Shown here: positions 1 through 8,037 of the stretch, in pieces | How positions within the stretch are numbered: the first letter of the stretch is position 1 | How the letters are laid out: each line of letters opens with the position of its first letter | DNA from: an uncultured Clostridium sp. | Lineage (GTDB): Bacteria; Bacillota; Clostridia; TANB77; CAG-508 | Direction of reading: 5' to 3' | Assembly (NCBI GenBank): GCA_948473335.1 | Contig: CAOKXF010000001.1 | Span: 201,379 to 265,378, forward strand | DNA length: 64,000 nt | Made by a program: the position numbers and the translations under genes | Notes under the pieces: generated by a model | Told to the model about the DNA's origin: nothing | What the model saw: the letters and a program-made list of their open reading frames with translations, nothing else | The model's database searches: none

Positions 1-432
1 AAAAGAGTAGAACCAGAAATAGACTACTGGAAGAGATTTAAAGAAAATGATAATATAGATTTATCAGATTTTGAGACAAAAGTTGCATATTCAACATGTG
101 TAACAGCAATGAATATGGAAGCAGATGCAATAGTATGTTATACAGAAACAGGAGATTTCCCAAGAAAATTAGCAGGATTAGGTGCAGGATGCCCAATTTT
201 AGCAGTTACAGATAATAGAAGAACATATAATCAATTAGCTATAGCTTGGAATGTAACACCTATAATAGTAGAAAAACAAGAAAATATAGAGAAAACAATA
301 GAAGCAGGAATTAAAAAATTAGAAGCAAAAGAGATATTAGAAAAAGATGATTTAGTAGTTATTGGAGCAGGAGTACAAACTACTGCTAATAGAAAAGAAA
401 CAAAAATACTTAGTGGAGTAAAAAGAATATAA
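1..432 (+). CDS. pyk: Pyruvate kinase, C-terminal part (5' end outside window)
   Basis: The reading frame is open from base 1 and ends at 432, giving the last 143 residues of the protein. The segment has the pyruvate kinase C-terminal alpha/beta domain: a stretch ending in DAIVCYTETGD, then CPILAVTDNRRTYNQLAIAW. In the family this domain forms the allosteric face of the tetramer, while the phosphoenolpyruvate/ADP active site lies in the missing N-terminal part. The enzyme makes pyruvate and ATP in the cytoplasm. The protein ends shortly after this domain, with no sign of the extra C-terminal PEP-utiliser domain found in Bacillus-type enzymes, and a hairpin terminator follows. The domain match is clear. 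Only the upstream boundary is unknown. Confidence 0.9.
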   Translation, partial: KRVEPEIDYWKRFKENDNIDLSDFETKVAYSTCVTAMNMEADAIVCYTETGDFPRKLAGLGAGCPILAVTDNRRTYNQLAIAWNVTPIIVEKQENIEKTIEAGIKKLEAKEILEKDDLVVIGAGVQTTANRKETKILSGVKRI

Positions 433-449
433 TAAAATAAAAAAATAAT

Positions 450-488
450 AATACCCAGTTTAAAAGCGTTGCTGTATAACTGGGTATT
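450..488. terminator. Hairpin terminator between convergent pyk and metK
   Basis: Perfect 11-bp stem AATACCCAGTT (450-460) / AACTGGGTATT (478-488), followed by a T-rich stretch on the plus strand. It lies between two convergent genes. It probably serves pyk; on the minus strand the flanking A/T tract could let it serve metK as well. Confidence 0.75.
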
Positions 489-591
489 AATTTATTTTAA
501 GTTATTAATATCTATAAATTTTGTAAAAACTATAATTATCCTCAATAGAAATCAATCATACCATGAAGAATTTTATAAAGTAAATAAACAA

Positions 592-1704
592 TTATTTTAA
601 GTCAATAATTTTTTCCCAAGGTAAATCATTTTTACCAAAATGACCATAGTTAGTAGTTCTAGAAAAGATAGGTTCTTGCAAATGTAAATAAGAAATAATG
701 CCATTAGGAGTCAAATCAAAGTTCCTATTAATAATATTCAAAAGTTCATCATTACTTTTAGAAGAAGTACCAAAAGTATTAATAAAAATAGAAAGAGGTT
801 CTACCATACCAATAGCATAAGCAACTTGAATTTCACACTTTTTAGCAAATCCATTAGCAACGATATTTTTAGCAATATGTCTAAGCATATAAGCAGCAGA
901 ACGATCAACTTTACTAGCATCTTTACCAGAAAAAGCACCACCGCCATGTCTAGCATAACCGCCATAAGTATCAACAATAATTTTTCTACCAGTAAGACCA
1001 GTATCACCTAGAGGACCACCAATAACAAACCTACCAGTAGGATTAATATATATCTTAGTATTATTATCTATCATACTAGAAGGAACAACAGAAAAAATTA
1101 CCTTTTCTTTAATATCAGAATGTAATTGTTCCTCAGAGATATTGTCCAAATGTTGAGTAGAAATTAAAATCGTCTCAATACGTTTAGGCATATCATTTTC
1201 ATATTCAACAGTAACTTGAGTTTTTCCATCAGGTCTAAGATAAGGAATATCACCATTTTTTCTAACTTCAGTTAAACGCTTTGATAATTTATGTGCCATA
1301 CTAATAGCGAAAGGCATATATTCCTCAGTTTCAGAACATGCATACCCAAACATAATACCTTGGTCACCAGCACCGCTAACATCAACACCTAAAGCAATAT
1401 CAGGACTTTGTTGAGTTATTTCAGCAGAAATTTTACAAGTTCTATAATCTATATCAGTATCTTTATTGTCAAAACCAATTTCCTTAATTCTTTCCCTAAC
1501 AATATCAGTTATTTTAATTCTAGCAGTAGAAGTAAGCTGACCAGCAATAGTAATAGTATCATTAGTTGCAAAAGTCTCAATAGCAACTCTAGAATTTTTA
1601 TCTTGCTTTAAACAAGCATCTAATATAGCATCTGATATAGAATCACATAATTTATCTGGATGTCCTTCTGTGACACTTTCAGACGTAAAAAAATATTTAT
1701 TCAT
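592..1704 (-). CDS. metK: S-adenosylmethionine synthetase
   Basis: A 370-residue methionine adenosyltransferase, making SAM from methionine and ATP in the cytoplasm. It begins [18 protein letters not shown], the family's conserved N-terminus with the GHPDK ATP-site motif. It also has [12 protein letters not shown] near residues 110-120 and the phosphate-binding GGGAFSGKD loop near residue 250. The reading frame extends to a TTG at 1725, but those extra residues contain the AAAGGA ribosome site, so ATG at 1704 is preferred. Upstream on the same strand are an S-box aptamer and an intrinsic terminator, so the gene is probably switched off at high SAM. Length is slightly shorter than the usual 380-400 residues but all motifs are present. 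Confidence 0.97.
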   Translation of the reverse strand: MNKYFFTSESVTEGHPDKLCDSISDAILDACLKQDKNSRVAIETFATNDTITIAGQLTSTARIKITDIVRERIKEIGFDNKDTDIDYRTCKISAEITQQSPDIALGVDVSGAGDQGIMFGYACSETEEYMPFAISMAHKLSKRLTEVRKNGDIPYLRPDGKTQVTVEYENDMPKRIETILISTQHLDNISEEQLHSDIKEKVIFSVVPSSMIDNNTKIYINPTGRFVIGGPLGDTGLTGRKIIVDTYGGYARHGGGAFSGKDASKVDRSAAYMLRHIAKNIVANGFAKKCEIQVAYAIGMVEPLSIFINTFGTSSKSNDELLNIINRNFDLTPNGIISYLHLQEPIFSRTTNYGHFGKNDLPWEKIIDLK

Positions 1705-1773
1705 AAAAAACACCAATCCTTTCAATATTTAAAAATTTCTAAAATAAATTAGAACAATTAAAGCAATTAGAAC

Positions 1774-1808
1774 AAATTAAAAACCTTTGTTATGCATATA
1801 CAAAGGTT
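1774..1808 (-). terminator. Riboswitch-controlled terminator of metK
   Basis: On the minus strand a 9-bp stem AACCTTTGT/ACAAAGGTT (plus-strand 1800-1808 and 1782-1790) is followed by a run of five U. It sits directly 3' of the S-box aptamer and about 75 nt before the metK start, the position expected of the expression platform. Confidence 0.85.
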
Positions 1809-1822
1809 AATAACCATTTAAG

Positions 1823-1920
1823 TTTATTATCCAAAGCTATGCTTTGTCGGTATTAGCACCTTGATATTCAGGTTGCTGTGGAGTCATAAAGCCGATTCTT
1901 TCGTCCACTCTTAATAAATT
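1823..1920 (-). promoter_or_regulatory. SAM-I (S-box) riboswitch aptamer upstream of metK
   Basis: Read on the minus strand, the segment carries the S-box landmarks in order: P1 5' strand TTTATTAAGAG with a following GG, an ATGA segment, then CAGCAACCTG, then AAGGTGCTAATACC, and a closing GGATAATAAA that pairs with the first strand. These are the conserved blocks of the SAM-I aptamer, and the downstream gene makes SAM. A rho-independent terminator follows at once, so the inferred logic is transcription termination when SAM is bound. An open reading frame through this region (1837-2028) is treated as spurious. Confidence 0.93.
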
Positions 1921-2144
1921 TATATATATAAAATTTATAACATTATACAACATATTTTTACAAATTTCAAGTGGGTCAGTGGGGACGTTCTTTGTGACAC
2001 AAAAATTGCTAGAAATATCTTCTTTCAACGTATAGAACGAAAATGCAAAATAAAATAATTCAATATTGCTACAAATCTTTTATGAATTTGTTTCACATCA
2101 TCAATTCTAATACATATGATTCTAACAAAAGATAATAAAAGTTA
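1921..2144. other. AT-rich intergenic region between divergent metK and 2217 genes
   Basis: No gene is seen. The region should hold the metK promoter on the minus strand. Around 1978-2004 there is a G+C-richer patch containing GGGGACGTTCTTTGTGACAC, unlike its surroundings, which resembles dispersed repeat sequence. Only one copy was found in this window. Confidence 0.4.
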
Positions 2145-2173
2145 TTGACTTATTAATACAATAATGGTATAAA
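2145..2173 (+). promoter_or_regulatory. Sigma-A promoter for the coiled-coil gene
   Basis: TTGACT (2145-2150), 17-bp spacer, TATAAA (2168-2173), about 43 bp before the start codon at 2217. Confidence 0.75.
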
Positions 2174-2216
2174 AAATATAGAAATAAAAAGAAATAAAAA
2201 GAGAAGGAAAATAAAA

Positions 2217-3290
2217 ATGCAAAAGATAATAGAAAATGAGATAGAAACATATAAAAAGGAAACAATAACGGAATGTCAAACAGAAGAGATATATAAAGAG
2301 TCAGAAACAGAACAAAATCGAGAGCAAGAACAAACAACACAAGGAACAATAGATCAACAACAAAATCTACAACAAAAATTCGAACATATATCTAAGATAA
2401 TTGAGAAATCATATAATGAATTAAAACAAGAAGAAAACAAAATATTAGAAGTTGCAAAAAAGATAGGGTTAGATTATTCAATAAGAAAAATAGAAAATAC
2501 AGAAATGTATTCGACAATTAACCAAATAAGAGAAATCAGTAGAGAAATACAAAAAGAAAATGAGATAGAAAATATAGAAACAGTTAATATAAAAGTAGAA
2601 GAGATAGAAAGTACAATAGAAAGAGAAAAAATCAAAACAGAATATGTTACAGAAATGCGAGAGAAGTTTGCAAAAAGTTTTGATAAAAAAATACAAGAAA
2701 TCATAAAGATGTCTAAATTAACAAAATTAGAAGAAGAAAAGAAACAAGTCGAAAATGAAAAAATTTCGTTAATAGGCAAAGTTATGGGTAAAGGCAAATT
2801 AAAAGAAATAAAATTAAATAATATAGACTTGAAAATACAAACAACTATGTTAGAAAAGATAAAAGATAAAAATGATATTACATTAGAAGAAAGTATATCA
2901 GATTTATATACATATTCAGAATATGAATTAGGAAAACAAGTGACAACAGAAATTCAACAATTTACAGATTTAATAAATGAAGAACCATATCTAAAAGATA
3001 TTATAAATATGGAAAAAGTAAAAACACAAACAATCAAAAAAATAAATGAAAAACAGAGTCAATGGTATTTAATACCTATTGACTATAAAAAGAAAACAAG
3101 GAAAAGACAACAAATGGAAATTTTGCAGATACAAAATAATGAGATGAAACGTCAAATTTTAAATAACAGAGCTAAAACAGTAACTAAACAAAATGATTTA
3201 TCTGTAGTAGAAATAAGTAATAAAACATTAAATAAATTAAAAGAAATGATTAGTGAAATAAATGTAGTATTTGAATTAAATAAGAACTAA
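2217..3290 (+). CDS. Coiled-coil protein of unknown function
   Basis: A 357-residue, very Glu/Lys/Gln-rich protein with no signal peptide and no clear membrane segment. Heptad-like charged helices run through most of its length, for example residues 50-180, suggesting an extended coiled coil. I do not recognise the family. The start ATG has an AAGGA site eight bases upstream and a good promoter. The last 44 codons lie in a 255-bp tandem duplication, so a second copy of the C-terminal coding sequence follows downstream. The next gene is a Y-family DNA polymerase, but each gene has its own promoter and a hairpin lies between them, so a functional link is not shown. Confidence 0.75.
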   Translation: MQKIIENEIETYKKETITECQTEEIYKESETEQNREQEQTTQGTIDQQQNLQQKFEHISKIIEKSYNELKQEENKILEVAKKIGLDYSIRKIENTEMYSTINQIREISREIQKENEIENIETVNIKVEEIESTIEREKIKTEYVTEMREKFAKSFDKKIQEIIKMSKLTKLEEEKKQVENEKISLIGKVMGKGKLKEIKLNNIDLKIQTTMLEKIKDKNDITLEESISDLYTYSEYELGKQVTTEIQQFTDLINEEPYLKDIINMEKVKTQTIKKINEKQSQWYLIPIDYKKKTRKRQQMEILQIQNNEMKRQILNNRAKTVTKQNDLSVVEISNKTLNKLKEMISEINVVFELNKN

Positions 3291-3294
3291 ATAT

Positions 3295-3324
3295 GAGGGA
3301 GTCAGTTTATTCTATGACTTCCTC
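3295..3324 (+). terminator. Terminator-like hairpin after the coiled-coil gene (first copy)
   Basis: Stem GAGGGAGTCA (3295-3304) / TGACTTCCTC (3315-3324) with one G:U pair, a few bases after the stop codon. An identical copy lies at 3550-3579 because of the tandem duplication. The downstream T tract is weak. Confidence 0.55.
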
Positions 3325-3344
3325 ATTTAAAAATGAAAAATCGG

Positions 3345-3373
3345 TTGACAAAAACAAACAAAAGTTTTATAAT
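3345..3373 (+). promoter_or_regulatory. Duplicated copy of the polymerase promoter
   Basis: Copy of the TTGACA-17-TATAAT promoter created by the tandem duplication. It would transcribe the chimeric ORF at 3390 and, through the imperfect hairpin at 3550, could add read-through into the polymerase gene. Confidence 0.7.
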
Positions 3374-3389
3374 TACTTTGGTGATATGT

Positions 3390-3545
3390 ATGGAACGACA
3401 AATATTACATGTTTTAAATAACAGAGCTAAAACAGTAACTAAACAAAATGATTTATCTGTAGTAGAAATAAGTAATAAAACATTAAATAAATTAAAAGAA
3501 ATGATTAGTGAAATAAATGTAGTATTTGAATTAAATAAGAACTAA
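3390..3545 (+). pseudogene. Chimeric ORF from the tandem duplication (polymerase N-terminus fused to coiled-coil C-terminus)
   Basis: The duplication joins the first seven codons of the Y-family polymerase (MERQILH) in frame to the last 44 codons of the coiled-coil gene. It sits behind a perfect copy of the polymerase promoter, so a 51-residue fusion peptide could be made. There is no reason to expect a function. It is listed because it is open and has a promoter. Confidence 0.6.
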
Positions 3546-3599
3546 ATATGAGGGAGTCAGTTTATTCTATGACTTCCTCATTTAAAAATGAAAAATCGG

Positions 3600-3628
3600 T
3601 TGACAAAAACAAACAAAAGTTTTATAAT
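3600..3628 (+). promoter_or_regulatory. Consensus sigma-A promoter of the Y-family polymerase gene
   Basis: TTGACA (3600-3605), 17-bp spacer, TATAAT (3623-3628). Transcription would begin about 10 bases before the ATG at 3645, so the mRNA has a very short leader. No LexA-type inverted repeat was recognised around it. Confidence 0.85.
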
Positions 3629-3644
3629 TACTTTGGTGATATGT

Positions 3645-4850
3645 ATGGAACGACAAATATTACATGTAGATGTAAATAATGCATTTTTAAGTTGGACAGC
3701 AATAGAAAGACTAAAAAATGGAGAAACAGTAGATATTAGAACGATACCAGCAGTAATAGGTGGCAATGAGGAAATGCGTTCAGGCATAGTATTAGCTAAA
3801 AGTATGAAAGCTAAAGAATGTGGAATTGTAACAGGAGAAACATTATATCAAGCAAGAAAGAAATGTCCAAACTTAAAAGTATATGAAGGAAATTATTATA
3901 AGTATAAAGATTATTCAGAGCAATTATACAGATTACTATTAGAATATACAGATAAAATAGAAAGATTTAGTATTGACGAATGCTTTTTAGATATGACAAA
4001 TTATTTATTAGGAAAAGAATTAATAGAAAAAGCAAAAGAAATAAATAAAAGAGTAAAAGAAGAACTAGGTTTCACTGTAAATGTAGGAGTAGCAAACAAC
4101 AAATTATTAGCAAAGATGGCATCAGATTTTACAAAACCAGATAAAATACATACATTGTACAAAGAAGAGATACCAAGCAAAATGTGGGTATTGCCAGTAG
4201 GAGAATTATTTATGCTTGGAAGGAAAACGGTTCCAAAATTGTATAATATGAGAATAAAAACAATAGGGGATTTAGCAAAAACAGATGTAAAGATACTAGT
4301 TAAAAAATTTGGAAAACATGGCCAAATGATGTGGGAATATGCAAATGGTATAGATAATTCAGAAGTACACTATATAAAAGAAAAACCAAAAGGAATCGGA
4401 AATTCTACAACATTACCAATAGATATATCAAATATAGAAAAGTTAAAAGAAATATTATTAGTTTTAACAGAACAAGTTGCATATAGATTAAGAAAGTATG
4501 AAATGTTAGCAAATGTTGTAAATGTACAACTAAGAACAAAAGAGTTTCAAAATTTTTCACATCAACAAAGATTGGATGTGGCAACATCTAATACCAAAGA
4601 TATATATAATAAAGCAAAAAAGTTATTAGAAGAAATGTATAAACCAGGAATGGAAATAAGACTAGTAGGAATGAGAGTTGATAATTTAATTGAAAAAGAT
4701 GAGCAACAACTATCATTTTTTAGTCAAGCAGATGATAATAAACAACAAAAAATAGATAAGACTATAGATGAAATAAAACAAAAATATGGTTCAAAATCAA
4801 TTACAAGGGCAGGAAAAATGAATATAGAAAAAATAATAAAATTAAAATGA
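3645..4850 (+). CDS. dinB: Y-family DNA polymerase (DinB/UmuC-like)
   Basis: A 401-residue translesion polymerase. Residues 1-15 carry HVDVNNAFLSW with the first metal-binding Asp. The catalytic SIDE motif is in RFSIDECFLDM near residue 108. The NVGVANNKLLAKMASD helix-hairpin region follows near residue 145, with a little-finger domain in the C-terminal third. The protein inserts nucleotides opposite damaged template bases. The frame is open upstream to 3588, but the promoter's -10 box lies inside that extension, so ATG 3645 is the likely start. Its ribosome site is weak (TTGGTGAT), in keeping with low expression. A 40-bp fragment resembling residues 10-23 recurs at 16494. Whether this is Pol IV or the UvrX/UmuC branch is not decided. 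Confidence 0.92.
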   Translation: MERQILHVDVNNAFLSWTAIERLKNGETVDIRTIPAVIGGNEEMRSGIVLAKSMKAKECGIVTGETLYQARKKCPNLKVYEGNYYKYKDYSEQLYRLLLEYTDKIERFSIDECFLDMTNYLLGKELIEKAKEINKRVKEELGFTVNVGVANNKLLAKMASDFTKPDKIHTLYKEEIPSKMWVLPVGELFMLGRKTVPKLYNMRIKTIGDLAKTDVKILVKKFGKHGQMMWEYANGIDNSEVHYIKEKPKGIGNSTTLPIDISNIEKLKEILLVLTEQVAYRLRKYEMLANVVNVQLRTKEFQNFSHQQRLDVATSNTKDIYNKAKKLLEEMYKPGMEIRLVGMRVDNLIEKDEQQLSFFSQADDNKQQKIDKTIDEIKQKYGSKSITRAGKMNIEKIIKLK

Positions 4851-4922
4851 CATAAAATCTAATATAGATGACATATATTGGGCATGACTACAGACATAAA
4901 GTTTAATACAGGTAACATAATA

Positions 4923-4951
4923 TTGCAAAATAATTATCAATATGTTATAAT
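4923..4951 (+). promoter_or_regulatory. Promoter of the 5006 gene
   Basis: TTGCAA (4923-4928), 17-bp spacer, TATAAT (4946-4951) preceded by TG (extended -10), 55 bp before the start codon. Confidence 0.75.
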
Positions 4952-5005
4952 ATTGAACGAAACTGGCAAAACCAAGAATCCAACAAACAAAAAGGAGACA
5001 ATAAA

Positions 5006-5719
5006 ATGAAAAGGATAAGCAAAAGGAAACGGTATGGTATTTATTACCAAAAGATGATGGGAAAAGAGGTGCAGATGCCAATATCTGAAAAAAGACCATA
5101 TGCAAAATACTACGAGGATACTTACTTAGATGCTCTAAACGAAAAAAAGTGGAAAGAGTATTTAAGGAGGATAAATATTCTTAGAAAATCCGTAAAGTCT
5201 TTAGGAAGAGCTCCCACAAAAGGAAGTACGCTAGTTGTAAGTATAAAATACTTTGCAAAATTAGTAAAATTAGCGAGCGAATTCGAAAGAGAAGGTATAT
5301 TAAATGCTATTCCAGAAGATAAGGCAGAAGCGGCGAAAGAATTTACTGAAGTAATAATAGGCATCACATGTAAGAAAATGGTTATAACGATATCTTGGGA
5401 AGAATCAGATGGTAAGGAGAGATTAGCACAGTATTGGAATCAATCAAAGGAAAATGAAACAGTAACATATGATAATTTATGCTTAGGTATGTATTCTAAG
5501 ATGAATCCAAAAGAAATGTTATCAGAAGGATTAAAAGTAACAATAGAAGGGCAAAAGTATAAGATTGATCTTTTGATGTCTCCTGTATCAGCATGGATTA
5601 ACAACAAGATAAAGGAAGTATGGAACAAAGATACAAAAGCAATGAGACTAGCATTTAGCGAGGCTAATGTAGAGTGGATGGATAATCTGTTAAAAGCAAT
5701 AGACAAAATGTTAGCATAG
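5006..5719 (+). CDS. Unknown protein, 237 aa
   Basis: No family recognised. The N-terminus is strongly basic (MKRISKRKRYGIYYQKMMGK). The rest is a soluble-looking mixed helical protein with no signal peptide or membrane segment. An ideal AAAGGAG site precedes the ATG by eight bases, a good promoter lies upstream and a strong terminator downstream, so it is a single-gene transcript. Base composition is a little richer in G+C than its neighbours (for example a GCGGCG run near 5340), a trait shared more strongly with the genes at 36130 and 47707. The well-formed expression signals argue for a real, fairly well expressed gene. Confidence 0.75.
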   Translation: MKRISKRKRYGIYYQKMMGKEVQMPISEKRPYAKYYEDTYLDALNEKKWKEYLRRINILRKSVKSLGRAPTKGSTLVVSIKYFAKLVKLASEFEREGILNAIPEDKAEAAKEFTEVIIGITCKKMVITISWEESDGKERLAQYWNQSKENETVTYDNLCLGMYSKMNPKEMLSEGLKVTIEGQKYKIDLLMSPVSAWINNKIKEVWNKDTKAMRLAFSEANVEWMDNLLKAIDKMLA

Positions 5720-5783
5720 ATGCTAGTTGTGTTAGAAAGGTTCTGCTATACTATAGTGACTAATTGAATAATGGATAATTGGG

Positions 5784-5813
5784 AAAGGGACTGCAATTTT
5801 TGTAGTCCCTTTT
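5784..5813 (+). terminator. Intrinsic terminator
   Basis: 13-bp stem AAAGGGACTGCAA (5784-5796) / TTGTAGTCCCTTT (5800-5812) with one G:U pair, ending in T's. Confidence 0.85.
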
Positions 5814-5854
5814 ACTAAGTAACTTAAAAAATTATGTATATCAGTATATAAATA

Positions 5855-5883
5855 TTTACAATAAAAAGGATAGATGATATACT
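5855..5883 (+). promoter_or_regulatory. Promoter of the first two-component system
   Basis: TTTACA (5855-5860), 17-bp spacer, TATACT (5878-5883), 36 bp before the response-regulator start. Confidence 0.6.
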
Positions 5884-5918
5884 TTGAAACAAAAGAAGAA
5901 ACAGAAAGGAAGAAATAA

Positions 5919-6605
5919 ATGGAAATAACAGTATTATTAGTAGAAGATAATGAAGCAATAATATTAGGATTAGAGTATCTATTTAAAGAAGAAAAAATAA
6001 ATTTAAAGACAGCTAAAAGTAAAAAAGAAGCTAAGGAAATAATCGAAGAAGATCTAAATGAGCAAAATAAAATAGACCTAATATTATTAGATATAACATT
6101 ACCAGATGGAAATGGATTTGACTTATGTAGATATATAAAAAAGCAAACAAACTATCCAGTAATATTTTTAACTTCAAAAGATGAAGAAAAAGATGTTGTG
6201 GAAGGACTTGAAATAGGGGCAGAAGATTATATAATAAAACCATTTAGAAATAGGGAACTAATATCAAGAATAAAAAATGTCTTGAGAAGAAAAGAAAAAA
6301 ATAACAATGAAATAGCATGTAAAAATATAAAAATAGATATAGTATCAGGAAAAGTATATAATCAAAATGAAGAAGTAATATTGACCAAATTGGAATATAA
6401 AATACTACTAAATTTATTTAATAATATGAATAAATTAATAACAAGAGAAGAAATTTTAAATGATATATGGGATATAGCAGGAAATTTCGTAAATGATAAT
6501 ACACTTACTGTATATATAAAAAGAATAAGAGAGAAAATAGGAGACAAAAACGGAGAAATTATAGAAACGGTAAGAGGATTAGGATATAGAGTAGGAAACA
6601 AGTAG
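5919..6605 (+). CDS. OmpR-family response regulator
   Basis: 228 residues. The receiver domain (about 1-120) has the acidic pocket VEDN near residue 9, the phospho-acceptor Asp58 in LILLDITLPDG, the TS signature in IFLTSKDEE and the KPF lysine near residue 108. A C-terminal winged helix (about 135-225) ends in ETVRGLGYRVG. An AAGGAAG site precedes the ATG. The histidine kinase follows 74 bp downstream, then an ABC transporter, so this is probably the regulator of that transporter, of the kind that responds to cell-envelope peptides. Confidence 0.93.
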   Translation: MEITVLLVEDNEAIILGLEYLFKEEKINLKTAKSKKEAKEIIEEDLNEQNKIDLILLDITLPDGNGFDLCRYIKKQTNYPVIFLTSKDEEKDVVEGLEIGAEDYIIKPFRNRELISRIKNVLRRKEKNNNEIACKNIKIDIVSGKVYNQNEEVILTKLEYKILLNLFNNMNKLITREEILNDIWDIAGNFVNDNTLTVYIKRIREKIGDKNGEIIETVRGLGYRVGNK

Positions 6606-6679
6606 TTGAAATAACTTAAAAAAGATATAATCAAAAAGTGATGAGATAGACAAGTAAAAGGAGAGAAAAAGGAAATTAA

Positions 6680-7903
6680 ATGAAATTATCAAAAAACAAA
6701 AAGGCGTTAAAATATATAATATTATGCGTAGTAATAACTGTAATATCAACAATTATAATGTTCATAACAACAATTGCTCAAAATAAAATGTATACTAAAC
6801 ATTTAAATGAGCAAATTGCATCAATACTGGGAGAAATCCAAAGAGAATATCCGGATTTTGATGATGAAAAAATTATAAAAATATTGAATAGTGATTCAGA
6901 ATATAAGCAAGGTAGAGAGATGTTAAAAAAATATGGAATAACAGAAGAAGTGACAGCAAGTCTAGAAATAGAGAAAGAGCAGGGAACAAATATTACTATA
7001 AATGTGCTAATCATATTTTTTAACTTTTTAATATATATAATAATATTTACAAGATATTTAAAGCAAAGGCAAAAAAGAATAAATGAATTAGATATGTATA
7101 TACAAAAAGTATCAAGAAGAGACTATTCAATCAATATCGAAGAGAGTTCAGAAGATGAACTAAATAGTTTAAAAAATTCATTATACAAAATAACAGTAAT
7201 GCTAAAAGAAGAAGCAGAAAACAAAAAGATACAGAATGAGGCAATATTGTCATCTGTATCAGATATATCACATCAGTTAAAAACACCGTTAACATCTATA
7301 CAAATATTACTTGATAATATAATAGAAAGTAAAGAAATGGATATAGAAACAAGAAACAAATTTTTATTGGAGATAGTAAGACAGATAAAAGGGATGAATT
7401 TTTTAATATTATCATTGCTAAAATTATCGAAATTAGAAGCTGGGATTGTAGAGTTTGAAAATAATTTAATTGATGTAAATAAGTTAATAAAAGAAGTTGT
7501 TAATAATTTAGAAGTTTTGGCAGAAGTAAAACAGATAGATATAATAATAAATTCACCAAATGAAGTAAAAATAAAAGGTGATTATAATTGGAATAAAGAA
7601 GCAATACAGAATATTGTAAAAAATGCAATTGAACATAGTAATGAAAATAAAAAAGTCATAATAATAGTTGAAGAAAATAATGTATATGTTAGTTTAAAAG
7701 TTATAGATGAAGGACAAGGTATAAAAAAAGAAGAACTTAAAAATATTTTCAACAGATTTTACAAAACTACAAATTCAAAGGAAAATAGTATAGGAATAGG
7801 TTTAGCACTTTCAAAATCAATAATAGAAAGACAGAGTGGATTTATAACTGTAGATTCAGAAATGGGTAAAGGAACAACATTCACAATAAAATATATAAAA
7901 TAA
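6680..7903 (+). CDS. Membrane sensor histidine kinase
   Basis: 407 residues. Two membrane helices (about 11-31 and 106-125) bracket an extracellular loop of some 75 residues that would be the sensor. A HAMP-like linker and a HisKA domain follow, with the phospho-acceptor His198 in SDISHQLKTPLTS. The ATPase domain has N-box residues in NIVKNAIEHS, DEGQGI (G1) and GIGLALSKSI (G2). It would phosphorylate the response regulator encoded just upstream. The loop is longer than in BceS-type intramembrane kinases, so it may sense a ligand itself. Confidence 0.92.
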   Translation: MKLSKNKKALKYIILCVVITVISTIIMFITTIAQNKMYTKHLNEQIASILGEIQREYPDFDDEKIIKILNSDSEYKQGREMLKKYGITEEVTASLEIEKEQGTNITINVLIIFFNFLIYIIIFTRYLKQRQKRINELDMYIQKVSRRDYSINIEESSEDELNSLKNSLYKITVMLKEEAENKKIQNEAILSSVSDISHQLKTPLTSIQILLDNIIESKEMDIETRNKFLLEIVRQIKGMNFLILSLLKLSKLEAGIVEFENNLIDVNKLIKEVVNNLEVLAEVKQIDIIINSPNEVKIKGDYNWNKEAIQNIVKNAIEHSNENKKVIIIVEENNVYVSLKVIDEGQGIKKEELKNIFNRFYKTTNSKENSIGIGLALSKSIIERQSGFITVDSEMGKGTTFTIKYIK

Positions 7904-7911
7904 TTAATATA

Positions 7912-7943
7912 GTCACTTAATTGTCACTTTAAAAAAGTATAAT
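7912..7943 (+). promoter_or_regulatory. Direct-repeat operator and -10 box before the ABC transporter
   Basis: GTCACTT occurs at 7912-7918 and again at 7923-7929, one helical turn (11 bp) apart. A TATAAT follows at 7938-7943 with no good -35 hexamer. Direct repeats at 11-bp spacing over the -35 region are typical of OmpR/PhoB-family activators, and the gene pair upstream encodes such a regulator. I infer that the kinase/regulator pair activates the transporter from here. Confidence 0.55.
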
Positions 7944-8037
7944 AAAACAAAAGGATATGATGAAGACGAAAGACTTTGAAGTATCCTAAGTGTAGAAAAG
8001 TTCTTGCTTTTCTAAGAATAAAGGAGGATATAAGTGA

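Larger units (their letters stand above)
3157..3666. repeat. Perfect 255-bp tandem duplication
   Basis: Bases 3157-3411 recur at 3412-3666 with an offset of exactly 255 bp, and I found no mismatch between the copies. The unit spans the 3' end of the coiled-coil gene, its terminator hairpin, the polymerase promoter and the first codons of the polymerase gene. The junction shows one base of shared sequence (T at 3412/3667). The absence of divergence suggests a very recent event or an assembly artefact. The unit length is a multiple of three. Confidence 0.97.

Noticed and set aside
1837..2028. 63-codon minus-strand ORF upstream of metK
   Set aside because: It runs through the S-box aptamer and the REP-like patch; no ribosome site; the RNA structure explains the conservation.
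3333..3389. N-terminal extension of the chimeric and polymerase ORFs
   Set aside because: The extension contains the TTGACA/TATAAT promoter, so translation cannot start there.
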